A DNA stretch of 64,000 nucleotides from JAWRCU01 sp033542235 (GTDB lineage Bacteria; Pseudomonadota; Alphaproteobacteria; Rhizobiales; Rhizobiaceae): contig NZ_JAWRCU010000012.1 in the NCBI RefSeq assembly GCF_033542235.1, positions 1-64,000 on the forward strand, written 5' to 3'. The position numbers and the translations under genes were made by a program. Of this stretch, positions 27,208 to 35,181 are shown in pieces. The notes beneath the pieces are model-generated. The model was not told the origin of the DNA. It did no database searches and was given only the letters and a program-made list of their open reading frames with translations. Numbering within the stretch: position 1 is the stretch's first letter; each line of letters starts with the position of its first letter.

Positions 27208-27989
27208 CGATGCGGTTCCGCTATTCGCTGCCGTTCTACATCGTGGCCTGGAGCGCGCTGCTCTTCCTCATGGCGCCGATTTTCGTGGTCGTTCCGGTGT
27301 CATTGACGCCAACGAGCTTCCTGTCGTTTCCGACGGAAGGACTGTCGCTGCGTCACTATCAGCAGCTCTTCCAGGATCCGGCCTGGTATCGCTCCATGGG
27401 CCAGAGCGTCATCATCGGCCTCTGCTCGACCGTGCTGGCAACCGCGGTCGGCACTGCGGCGGCGATAGGTGCGTTGCGGCTCGGCGGCACGCTGGCCATG
27501 ACAACGCGTGTCTTGGCGCTGCTGCCTCTTATCGTCCCGCCGGTGGTCTCCGCGCTCGCACTTTACCGCAGCTGGGTCCTGCTCGGGCTATTCGACAGCT
27601 GGGCAGGCACAATTCTGGCACACGCCATCCTCGGCGTGCCCTATGTGTTCATCACGGTCTCGGCGGCACTTTCACGGCTTGATCCGAGCATCGCCATGGC
27701 GGCGCGCAACCTTGGGGCGGGGTGGGCGCGCACCCAGCTCCAGATTGTCCTTCCGAACATTCGCTCCGGCGTTTTCGCCGGCGCAGTCTTCGCCTTCATC
27801 ACTTCCTGGGACGAGCTCGTGGTGACGCTCTTCATCACCAGCCGAGGCATCTTCACTCTTCCCCGGCGAATGTGGGACGGCATCCGCGAGAATATCAGCC
27901 CGACAATCGCAGCAGTAGCCACAATTCTCATCCTCTTCAGCATCCTGCTGCTGCTCGCAATGCGTCTCATACGAGGTCGCGATGCATGA
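27204..27989 (+). CDS. ABC transporter permease, PotC type
   Basis: A 261-residue second permease of the same importer, with about six membrane helices. Its EAA loop is LDPSIAMAARNLGAGWARTQLQIVLPNIRSG. The segment FVVVPVSLTPTSFLSFPTEGLSLRHYQQLF near the N-terminus is typical of PotC-like proteins. Its ATG (27204) overlaps the stop of the first permease, indicating coupled translation and equimolar production. Ends at 27989, 42 bases before the aldehyde dehydrogenase start that I prefer. Confidence 0.92.
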   Translation: MTMRFRYSLPFYIVAWSALLFLMAPIFVVVPVSLTPTSFLSFPTEGLSLRHYQQLFQDPAWYRSMGQSVIIGLCSTVLATAVGTAAAIGALRLGGTLAMTTRVLALLPLIVPPVVSALALYRSWVLLGLFDSWAGTILAHAILGVPYVFITVSAALSRLDPSIAMAARNLGAGWARTQLQIVLPNIRSGVFAGAVFAFITSWDELVVTLFITSRGIFTLPRRMWDGIRENISPTIAAVATILILFSILLLLAMRLIRGRDA

Positions 27990-28031
27990 CATGAATCTTC
28001 CATGTGGCTGCATCGGCAAATAGGTCTGGAA

Positions 28032-29468
28032 ATGAAGATCGGGCATTTTATCGGCGGGGAATGGATTTCGGCCGCGGCTGGCCGGGGAATTCCGGTGGAG
28101 AATCCCGCCAGCGGCGAAATTTTCGCGGAGGTTCCAGCCGGCGGCCGGGCGGAGGCCGAGCGGGCGCTCGATGCGGCTTCGGCTGCAGCCAAAGCCTGGG
28201 CACGCACACCGGCCGTCGCGCGCGCTGCGTATCTTCAGGAGGTAGCCGGACTTCTGCGCGAGCGCGTCGACAGCTTCGCCGAGACCATCATGTCGGAGCA
28301 AGGGAAGCCTCTTACCCAGGCGCGCGGCGAGGTGATGGGAACGGCCCTGCACCTCGATTACCACGCGCAATGGGCCCGCCGCATCGAAGGTGACACCCTC
28401 GCCTCCGAGAATTCCGGCGAGCACATCCTCATCCTGCGTGTTCCCTATGGCGTGGTCGTCGGCCTCATTCCCTGGAACTACCCTCTGTCGCTCACCGCGC
28501 GCAAAGTCGCCCCGGCGCTAATCGCGGGCAATACGATCGTGGTGAAGCCCCATGAAGTGACGCCGCTTTCGGCGCTCAGGCTCGCTGCTCTTTTCGAGGA
28601 AGTCGGCCTTCCGCGCGGCGTGCTCAATGTGGTGACGGGGACCGGAACCGAGCTTGGCGAAGCGCTGGTCGGCAGCAAGAAGACCAACCTGGTCACCCTC
28701 ACGGGCAGCGTTCGCGCCGGCCGCGAGGTCATGCGGCGCGCCGCCGACAACATCATACAGGTATCGCTGGAACTGGGAGGAAAGGCTCCGCTCATCGTTT
28801 GTGAGGATGCCGACCTCGATTATGCCGCCGAACGGGCCGTATTCGCGCGCTTCCGCAACTGCGGCCAGGTCTGCACCTCCAACGAACGAACATATGTGCA
28901 GGAGGCGGTCTTTCAGCCCTTCATGGAAAAGTTCCTGGCCCGTGTCCAGTCCTTGGGCATCGGCGATCCCCGGAGCGATCCGGATGTGGGCCCGAAAGTA
29001 AGCCGTGTGGAAGTCGAAAAGGTGGAGGCCATGGTGGCGCGCGCCGTCGAGCAGGGGGCACGGGTGCTCACGGGGGGAGGGCGCATGTCGGGTGGCCCCT
29101 TCGATCGCGGGCATTGGTTCCAGCCGACGGTACTCACAAACCTGCACCCCTCGATGGACATCGTCCGCCAGGAGGTGTTCGGCCCTGTGGCCAGCGTGAT
29201 CTCCTTCACTGATTTCGATGACGCCCTGCAACAGGCCAATGATTCCGACTACGGACTCTCGGCCTATCTCTTCACCCACGACTACCGGAAGGTGATGCGC
29301 GCGGTGAACGAGCTCGAGTTCGGCGAGGTCTATGTCAATCGGGTTGGCCCTGAGGCGGTCAACGCCTATCACACGGGGTACCGCCTGAGCGGCATCGGCG
29401 GTGATGACGGGCGCTATGGTTTCGAGACCTATATGCGCAAGAAGACCGTCTACCTGAGCTCGAACTGA
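28032..29468 (+). CDS. NAD(P)-dependent aldehyde dehydrogenase
   Basis: 478 residues. The catalytic Cys is in FRNCGQVCTSNER (second Cys), the general-base Glu in LELGGKAPLIV, and the Rossmann cofactor region includes VKPHEVTPLSA and TGSVRAGREVM. The family is that of lactaldehyde/succinate-semialdehyde/aminobutyraldehyde dehydrogenases. As the last gene of the plus-strand arm it probably oxidises the aldehyde made by the thiamine-diphosphate decarboxylase at 18359. The ATG at 28032 gives MKIGHFIGGEWIS; an upstream ATG at 28002 adds 10 residues not usual in the family. Substrate inferred from context only. Confidence 0.9.
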   Translation: MKIGHFIGGEWISAAAGRGIPVENPASGEIFAEVPAGGRAEAERALDAASAAAKAWARTPAVARAAYLQEVAGLLRERVDSFAETIMSEQGKPLTQARGEVMGTALHLDYHAQWARRIEGDTLASENSGEHILILRVPYGVVVGLIPWNYPLSLTARKVAPALIAGNTIVVKPHEVTPLSALRLAALFEEVGLPRGVLNVVTGTGTELGEALVGSKKTNLVTLTGSVRAGREVMRRAADNIIQVSLELGGKAPLIVCEDADLDYAAERAVFARFRNCGQVCTSNERTYVQEAVFQPFMEKFLARVQSLGIGDPRSDPDVGPKVSRVEVEKVEAMVARAVEQGARVLTGGGRMSGGPFDRGHWFQPTVLTNLHPSMDIVRQEVFGPVASVISFTDFDDALQQANDSDYGLSAYLFTHDYRKVMRAVNELEFGEVYVNRVGPEAVNAYHTGYRLSGIGGDDGRYGFETYMRKKTVYLSSN

Positions 29469-29552
29469 TCGCGGGGCCGTCGGCTGTCGAGATGCTGCAG
29501 GAGCTCGTCAGCGACCTCTTCCAGATTCCTAGCGCCCTATCCGCCTTGACAT

Positions 29553-29632
29553 GATCCTTTACTTGATGAGATGTGCAAGGCCGGCCTCTGCGATGCGAAC
29601 TGGCTGGCTTTAGCCGTCCTGCTTCCGGCGCA
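29553..29632 (+). pseudogene. Decayed guaA fragment
   Basis: Bases 29571-29630 match guaA 9871-9930 at 51 of 60 positions without gaps. In frame they read CKAGLCDANWLALAVLLPAQ against guaA [20 protein letters not shown]. The upstream codons DPLLDE match guaA DAIYLDE with one codon missing. Similarity ends abruptly after 29632. Same orientation as guaA and about 19.7 kb downstream, in the 206-base gap after the aldehyde dehydrogenase. It marks the right edge of the accessory stretch. Confidence 0.85.
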
Positions 29633-29674
29633 AGATCGATCGTCACTTGCGCACCTCTCCGGTTCGATCTCCCT

Positions 29675-30382
29675 TCATATCGTGCTTTGCGTCCGGTCTG
29701 CCGGCGCCTTGCCTTTCGCGGGTAGCACGACGACCTTGGCGCCGTTTGGAACCCGCCGATAAAGATCGATGATATCCTGGTTCATCATGCGGATGCAGCC
29801 CGACGAGATGGATCGCCCGATCGACCACGGCTGATTGGTGCCGTGGATTCGATAGAGCGTGTCCTTGCCGTTTTCGAACAGGTAGAGTGCGCGGGCGCCC
29901 AGCGGGTTGTTTTCGCCGGCTTCCATGCCGTTTGCCCACGTTTGATACTTTTCCGGTTCGCGCGCGATCATGTCGCGGGTCGGCGTCCAGCGCGGCCATT
30001 GGCGCTTGTAGCCGACATTGGCAGTGCCCGACCATTCCATGCCTTCACGGCCGACGCCGACCCCGTAACGCAGCGCCTTTCCACCCTCCTGCACGAGGTA
30101 GAGATAGCGGTTTGCCGGGTCGACCACGATCGTGCCCGGCGGCTGGCCGGTAGGATCCTCGACCGACTGACGTCGGTATTGCGGCTTCAGCGTGCTCAAC
30201 GAGACAGCCGGAACGGGAAATGGTTCGTCGGTCAGGGCGGCGTAGCGGTTCTGCTCATTGGGTGCATGGGAAGCTAAATCGATCCGTGGCGTCTCGGCCG
30301 AAACGCAGGCTGCCACGCCGGATAATAGGAGAGCGGTGGCTGCCAGCCGGACTGTCTGACGAAAACGCATCGAGAACGTCAT
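29675..30382 (-). CDS. L,D-transpeptidase (ErfK/YbiS/YcfS/YnhG), lipoprotein
   Basis: A 235-residue periplasmic cysteine transpeptidase that forms 3-3 peptidoglycan links or attaches proteins to peptidoglycan. The N-terminus has a lipobox (LLSGVAAC, Cys26). The YkuD catalytic domain runs about 78-220 (IVVDPANRYLYLVQEGGKALRYGVGVGREG), with the active-site signature HGTNQPWSIGRSISSGCIRM (His and Cys present). The ATG at 30382 overlaps the TGA of the DsbA-like gene (ATGA), so translation is coupled. Placement after dsbA/dsbD fits, since L,D-transpeptidases need a reduced active-site Cys in the periplasm. Confidence 0.92.
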   Translation of the reverse strand: MTFSMRFRQTVRLAATALLLSGVAACVSAETPRIDLASHAPNEQNRYAALTDEPFPVPAVSLSTLKPQYRRQSVEDPTGQPPGTIVVDPANRYLYLVQEGGKALRYGVGVGREGMEWSGTANVGYKRQWPRWTPTRDMIAREPEKYQTWANGMEAGENNPLGARALYLFENGKDTLYRIHGTNQPWSIGRSISSGCIRMMNQDIIDLYRRVPNGAKVVVLPAKGKAPADRTQSTI

Positions 30383-31017
30383 TCGGCGACCCGGTCGCCT
30401 GCAGCTTGACGGCGGCGTGCTTCCGCGAGCGCTTCCTTAAAGCCTGCATAGTCGAGCGTCGAGGTGCGGAAAGGGCCAATGAGATAGGTCGGCGTGCCTT
30501 GCAGGCCGAGCGACTCCGCCTGTGCCATATTCCGCCGAAGCAGGGCCATGATCTTATCATCATTGGCCTGGAGATCGGCTTGCAGCCGGGCCGTATCGAT
30601 GCCGGCCCGTTTTACTGCCTCGAGCATCTTCTGCTTCGGTATCTGCCGGCCCGGAATCGCCATCAATGTGTGGTGAACGAGGTCGTACTTGCCCTGATAC
30701 TTGGCGGCGAGCGCGAGCTGGGCGCCGTAAACGGAGGCTTCCGTCAGGATCGGCCAATCCTTGTAGACCAGACGGACCCTTCCGTCGTCCCTAACGATAC
30801 GGTCCAGATCGGGAGTCGACTTTTTACAGAATGGGCAATTGTAGTCAGTGAAAACGACAATGGTGACGTCGCCCTTCGGATTGCCGGTTTCCGGCGCCTC
30901 AGGGTCATGCAGGATCGCCGTGACATCGACGCCTTGCGCGCGGGTGGAAGCGGCCATGCCGATAAAGGCCGAGGCTGTAACAGTGCCGGCCAGGGTGAGA
31001 AAAAATCTGCGATGCAT
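30379..31017 (-). CDS. DsbA-family periplasmic thiol-disulfide oxidoreductase
   Basis: A 212-residue thioredoxin-fold protein with signal peptide MHRRFFLTLAGTVTASAFIGMAASTRAQ. The redox centre is CPFC in VVFTDYNCPFCKKSTPDLDRI, and a cis-Pro loop is visible at GLQGTPTYLIG. It is closer to the DsbA/DsbG-like (Com1/ScsC) proteins that pair with DsbD than to the DsbB-linked oxidase, so reduced-state chaperone or isomerase work is likely. The start at ATG 31017 is set by AAAGGAGA upstream. It lies 23 bases after dsbD, in an operon dsbD-this gene-L,D-transpeptidase. Confidence 0.9.
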   Translation of the reverse strand: MHRRFFLTLAGTVTASAFIGMAASTRAQGVDVTAILHDPEAPETGNPKGDVTIVVFTDYNCPFCKKSTPDLDRIVRDDGRVRLVYKDWPILTEASVYGAQLALAAKYQGKYDLVHHTLMAIPGRQIPKQKMLEAVKRAGIDTARLQADLQANDDKIMALLRRNMAQAESLGLQGTPTYLIGPFRTSTLDYAGFKEALAEARRRQAAGDRVAE

Positions 31018-31040
31018 AGGGTCTCCTTTGAGGGTGTGGT

Positions 31041-32831
31041 TCATAGGCCGGCGCTTTCGAGCCGCCGCGTCATCTCTTCCTCCGTGACCGGACCGACGAT
31101 TCGCGAGCCATGGATCTCGCGGCCGCGGGCGTCGAGGAGGAACAGCGTGGGGGGACCGACGACTGAAAAGCGGGCCATGAGTTCTCGGGCCGGTTCGTTT
31201 TGCGTGGTGACGTCGGCGGCGATGATCGGCAACGCGCGCAGTCGATCGCGGATCGCCGGCTTGTTCATGATGGTTTCGTTGGATCTGCAGACCGTGCACC
31301 AGTCCGCTGTGAAGGAGATCATCGCCGGCCGTCCCGAAGCCGTCGCGGCCGCGAGTGCGGCTTCGAAATCGGTGAGAGAGGACACCCGCCGCACATCTGC
31401 GGCCGGCGCGCGCGCCTCCTGGCTCGCGTTGAGGAGGGCCAAGGGACGCACGGGATCGTCCGCGCCGCTGGCAGCGCCCACAAGGAGGATCGCGCCGTAC
31501 ACCGCCGCGACCAGTCCTGTGGCCTTGGCAAGCCTATTTTGCCAACCGCTGGCCGGGGCGAGCCGGTCGAAAGCGCCGAGGAAGACGCCGCTGCCGATCG
31601 CCAGCGCCCCCCAAAGGGCGAGGGCAGCGGGAGCAGGCAGCAGGCGCGCGACGAGCGTCGCCGCGACGCCCAGGAACACCGCACCGAACGCCTTGCGGAC
31701 GGCGACCATCCATGGCCCGGACCGCGGCAGGATGCGTGCGCCGAAAGTCCCGACGGCGATCAGCGGCAAACCCATGCCGAGGCCGAGGAAGAACAGCGCC
31801 GCCGCTCCCCGCGCCGCTTCCCCGGTCTGCACGGCATAGAGCATCGCCGCGGCGAGCGGCGGCGTCACGCAGGGACCGACGATCAGCGCCGATCCGAAGC
31901 CGAGGAGGGCGGCTCCTCCCAACGATCCGCTCCGGCGCTTGCCGGTCAGCCGTGCCGCCAAGGCCGGCGGCAGTGACAGCTCGAAGAGATCGAACATCGA
32001 GAGCGCAAGCACTATGAAGACCGCGGCCGCGAGCGAAAGCGCCAGGGGGGTCTGCAGCAGGGTCTGGAGGTTCGCGCCCGACCAGCCGGCGGCAAGCCCG
32101 ACGAGACCGTAAGCCCCGGCCATCGCAAGAACGTAACTTGTCGAGAGGGCCAAGCCGCGCGTCATCGACAGCCGTTCTCCGGCGCCCGCCAGCATAGCCG
32201 ACAGGATCGGGATCATCGGAAAGACGCAGGGCGTCAACGACAACAGCAGGCCAAAGCCGAGGAAGGCGGTCGCCATTGCGAGCATGTTGCCGGATAGGAA
32301 AGCCGCTGAGCTCGCGCCGGCGGCGTCATCGGACGCTGTCGCTCGGACCTCGACCGCAGGCGTGCTGGTGGATTGCTCTTCTTCGCTGCCCAGACCGCGC
32401 GCCGCTGCGTTAACCGACATAGTGGCGAGATCGACCGTCTTGCGAATGGGTGGATAGCAGATGCCCTCTTCAGCGCAGCCCTGGTAGCCGACCTCCAGCG
32501 TTCCAGAGCCCAGCGCGCCGCCGATACGCCCGGTCACGCTGCCGTGGTAGATTTCGACGCGTCCGAAATTCGGGTCATCCTTGTCCTCACCGACCGGTGT
32601 GCCGATCGCGACGGCCTTACCGTCCTGTGTCGCCTTCAGGCTGTCTCGGTAGAGGTAGTTGCCGGGGGCCGCGGTCCAAATGAGTTGCAGGGTGCCATCG
32701 CTCTCCCGCAGCGCGCGGAGCGAAAACACGCTATCCGCTGCCGATTGCATCTGTGCGCCGGCACTCGCCGAATGAAGGAGGATTGGAAATCCTGCCAGGA
32801 GAAGGGCTACGAGCCTGACGAGATGAAGCAT
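31041..32831 (-). CDS. dsbD: Thiol:disulfide interchange protein DsbD
   Basis: 596 residues; passes electrons from cytoplasmic thioredoxin to periplasmic thiol proteins. Three cysteine pairs are visible in order: N-terminal alpha domain YQGCAEEGICYPP; membrane beta domain with about eight helices and SLTPCVFPMIP plus VGPCVTPP; C-terminal thioredoxin-like gamma domain FTADWCTVCRSNE. Signal peptide at the N-terminus (MLHLVRLVALLLAGFPILLHSASAGA). First gene of a minus-strand operon with the DsbA-like protein and an L,D-transpeptidase. The start faces a two-component system across 115 bases that contain a CTTAAG-N5-CTTAAG box. Confidence 0.95.
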   Translation of the reverse strand: MLHLVRLVALLLAGFPILLHSASAGAQMQSAADSVFSLRALRESDGTLQLIWTAAPGNYLYRDSLKATQDGKAVAIGTPVGEDKDDPNFGRVEIYHGSVTGRIGGALGSGTLEVGYQGCAEEGICYPPIRKTVDLATMSVNAAARGLGSEEEQSTSTPAVEVRATASDDAAGASSAAFLSGNMLAMATAFLGFGLLLSLTPCVFPMIPILSAMLAGAGERLSMTRGLALSTSYVLAMAGAYGLVGLAAGWSGANLQTLLQTPLALSLAAAVFIVLALSMFDLFELSLPPALAARLTGKRRSGSLGGAALLGFGSALIVGPCVTPPLAAAMLYAVQTGEAARGAAALFFLGLGMGLPLIAVGTFGARILPRSGPWMVAVRKAFGAVFLGVAATLVARLLPAPAALALWGALAIGSGVFLGAFDRLAPASGWQNRLAKATGLVAAVYGAILLVGAASGADDPVRPLALLNASQEARAPAADVRRVSSLTDFEAALAAATASGRPAMISFTADWCTVCRSNETIMNKPAIRDRLRALPIIAADVTTQNEPARELMARFSVVGPPTLFLLDARGREIHGSRIVGPVTEEEMTRRLESAGL

Positions 32832-32880
32832 GACCGCCTTTGCGCTTCGATTGATTTGCCGCGAGGCGGAAAATGGTGCC

Positions 32881-32905
32881 GCACCTTAAGTCAGCCTTAA
32901 GGTGC
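32881..32905. promoter_or_regulatory. PmrA/QseB-type response-regulator box
   Basis: CTTAAG (32885-32890), five bases TCAGC, then CTTAAG (32896-32901): the exact hexamer-N5-hexamer layout known for PmrA/BasR and QseB-type OmpR-family regulators. The wider sequence is also a perfect inverted repeat GCACCTTAAG/CTTAAGGTGC (32881-32890/32896-32905). It lies between divergent dsbD and the response regulator gene, so it probably controls both. Confidence 0.8.
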
Positions 32906-32946
32906 ACCTAACAGCTGGAGCAGATCACAAAGCTTGAGGAACGACC

Positions 32947-33609
32947 GTGCGGATTCTTGTCGTCGAGGATGATCCCATCCTTTCGAACGGGCTGAAGGTG
33001 GGCTTGGGCTTCGACGGCTCGGTTGTCGATAGCGTTGCCGCATGCGCCGACGCCCACGTGGCGCTGGCGACCGCAAGGTTCGATGCCGTCGTCCTCGACA
33101 TCATGCTGCCGGACGGCTCGGGGCTCGACGTTCTGAGGGACATGCGTGATCGGGGAGACACGACGCCAGTGATCTTGTTGACCGCGCTCGACGACACGCC
33201 GGATCGTGTGCGCGGCCTGGACACGGGCGCCGACGACTATCTCGGCAAGCCCTTCGACCTCGATGAGCTGGCCGCCCGATTGCGCGCCGTTGCCCGGCGC
33301 AACGAAGGGCGCGCCGCTCCGGTGCTGCGTGCCGCCGGGATAGCACTCGACCCGGCAGGACTGACCGTAACGGCGTCAGGCGAAACGGTTTCCCTTTCCA
33401 GGCGGGAATTCGCAGTGCTCTCGGCCCTTATGGAACGGCCCGGCGTCATCCGCTCGCGCTCCGACCTCGAAGACCGGCTCTATGGATGGCAGGAGGAGAT
33501 CGAGAGCAATGCGGTCGAAGTCCACATTCATAACCTGCGAGCCAAGCTCGGACGGACGGCGATCGAAACCATACGGGGCCTTGGCTATCGCCTGAGGACG
33601 TCGACGTGA
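32947..33609 (+). CDS. OmpR-family response regulator (QseB/PmrA-like)
   Basis: 220 residues. Receiver domain (1-115) with acidic pocket VVEDDP, phosphoryl-acceptor Asp51 in VVLDIMLPDGSG, the Thr switch in ILLTALDD and Lys in GKPFDLDEL. C-terminal winged-helix domain (about 125-218; LSRREFAVLSALMERPG ... NAVEVHIHNLRAKLG ... IRGLGYRL) of the QseB/PmrA/TctD group. The start is GTG 32947 behind a GAGGAA site. It overlaps the sensor kinase gene by four bases. The box at 32881-32905 is the predicted binding site for autoregulation and for dsbD control. Confidence 0.93.
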   Translation: MRILVVEDDPILSNGLKVGLGFDGSVVDSVAACADAHVALATARFDAVVLDIMLPDGSGLDVLRDMRDRGDTTPVILLTALDDTPDRVRGLDTGADDYLGKPFDLDELAARLRAVARRNEGRAAPVLRAAGIALDPAGLTVTASGETVSLSRREFAVLSALMERPGVIRSRSDLEDRLYGWQEEIESNAVEVHIHNLRAKLGRTAIETIRGLGYRLRTST

Positions 33610-34916
33610 CGTCGCTTCGCCGCCGGCTCTTCGCTCTGCTGCTCCTCGCCACCGGGGTCATTTGGCTGAGCGCAACGGCCTGGATCTATGTCGGCAGCCG
33701 CTCCGAACTGGAGCATGTACTCGACACGCGGCTCCAGGAGGCCGCGAGGATGGTGCATTCGCTCGTCTCGAGCGGCAACATGGCAACTGCTGCTGCGGCG
33801 CCCGAATTCGAGGAGGCCGGCTATGCCCGCCAGCTCTCCTGCCAGATCTGGTCGTTTGACGGCCGCCTGCTGGCGCGTTCGAGCGGCGCGCCGCTCGAAA
33901 GCCTGGCAGAAGAGGGCGAGGGATTCGCCGACCATGAGGTGAAGGGAGAGATTTGGCGCGTCTATACCATCGTGGATGCGCATAAAGGTGTGCGCGTGGC
34001 GGTCGGTGACAGGATCGGCCTGCGCGACCGGCTTGTGCGCGATCTGGTGGCCGGCCTGATCTGGCCGGCTGTCCTGATCGTCCCCCTCCTCGGCATTCTG
34101 CTATGGCTGAGCCTTGGTCGCGGTCTCGGCCCGCTCAACGCCGCCGCGCGTGAGATCGCCGCTCGCGACGGCGAGGACATGCAGCCGATCGACAGCAGGA
34201 ACACGCCCACTGAGATCAGGCCGCTGCTCGCTGCGCTGAACGGCCTGTTCGAAAAGGTGGAGGCCGCGCGGCGACACGAACGCGACATCACCGCCTTTGC
34301 CGCGCATGAATTGCGCACGCCACTCGCGGGGCTCAAGACCCAGGCGCAGGTCGCTCTCACGGCTCCGAATGGCCCAACCCGGAATGCTGCCTTGCAGCAG
34401 ATCGTGGTGTCCGTGGACCGCACGACCCGGCTGACCCGCCAACTCCTCGCCTTGGCGAAACTGGAAGCCATGCCGGAGCGTGTCCAGCCCAGCAAGGTCG
34501 ATACAAGCGGGGTCCTGCGCGACGTGATCGCCGCCTGTGTGACGCCGGCCGGCATCGAGGTCGAGATCGCCCCGGAGCTCGAAGGGCTGTTGCTGCCCGG
34601 AGATGTCGATACCCTACATCTCGTTTTGAGAAACCTGCACGAGAACGCGGTCGAACACGCGCGCAGCTGCGTTTCCTGGAGCATTTTGCCGGGTGGCTAC
34701 GGCATCGTCGTGGAGGACGACGGTCCCGGCTTACCCGACGAAGAATTGCCCCTTATCACAAAGCGTTTCTACCGCGGTCGCCACAAGAGCCTGTCCGGCT
34801 CCGGGCTCGGCCTCACGATTGCCGAAATGGCGTCAGGCAGGCTGGGCGCGACGCTGGCATTTTGCTCCCGCGCAGATGCATCGGGGCTGCGGGCAGTTGT
34901 GCGTTGGAAGCAGTAG
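33606..34916 (+). CDS. Sensor histidine kinase (QseC/PmrB-like)
   Basis: A 436-residue inner-membrane kinase. Membrane helix 1 is at about residues 8-30 and helix 2 at about 150-172 (IWPAVLIVPLLGILLWLSLG), enclosing a periplasmic sensor of about 120 residues. A short HAMP-like linker is followed by the H-box FAAHELRTPLAGLKTQ (phospho-acceptor His). Catalytic motifs: N-box LRNLHENAVEHA, G1 VEDDGPGLP and G2 SGSGLGLTIAEM. The GTG at 33606 overlaps the regulator stop. Together they probably sense an envelope or metal/redox signal and adjust the dsbD operon; the signal itself cannot be read. Confidence 0.92.
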   Translation: MTSLRRRLFALLLLATGVIWLSATAWIYVGSRSELEHVLDTRLQEAARMVHSLVSSGNMATAAAAPEFEEAGYARQLSCQIWSFDGRLLARSSGAPLESLAEEGEGFADHEVKGEIWRVYTIVDAHKGVRVAVGDRIGLRDRLVRDLVAGLIWPAVLIVPLLGILLWLSLGRGLGPLNAAAREIAARDGEDMQPIDSRNTPTEIRPLLAALNGLFEKVEAARRHERDITAFAAHELRTPLAGLKTQAQVALTAPNGPTRNAALQQIVVSVDRTTRLTRQLLALAKLEAMPERVQPSKVDTSGVLRDVIAACVTPAGIEVEIAPELEGLLLPGDVDTLHLVLRNLHENAVEHARSCVSWSILPGGYGIVVEDDGPGLPDEELPLITKRFYRGRHKSLSGSGLGLTIAEMASGRLGATLAFCSRADASGLRAVVRWKQ

Positions 34917-34918
34917 CC

Positions 34919-35020
34919 GGCGTCGGCGTCTATGTCACGAATCGATTTGTCGAGCAGGTACGACGCGCCGGGCTCCGCGGTGTCTCGTTCAGAGCGTTGT
35001 GGAACTCGGCCGATCCATGA
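34919..35020 (+). pseudogene. Possible C-terminal remnant of an Imm11-like (DUF1629) protein
   Basis: The plus frame reads GVYVTNRFVEQVRRAGLRGV followed by SFRALWNSADP and a TGA at 35018-35020. The wording resembles the C-terminal helix and strand of Imm11/DUF1629 proteins ((V/I)xVTDRFxxAVExAGLTGxxFxxVW). No upstream part is present, since the sensor kinase ends at 34916. Short, so tentative. The rest up to 35181 shows nothing. Confidence 0.3.
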
Positions 35021-35181
35021 TTTTGATTGCTTGTTCGAGTCCGGCGACCGATCCCTGCGAGCATCTGTTTACATCGAGCCATTTTGCACCAGCCGAAGCT
35101 GCCACAGGATGCAACGCGATCCTCCCTTCCCAGGCGCACAAACCTCACCCACTGACGCGGGCGGGGGTTCTCTCCTAACCG

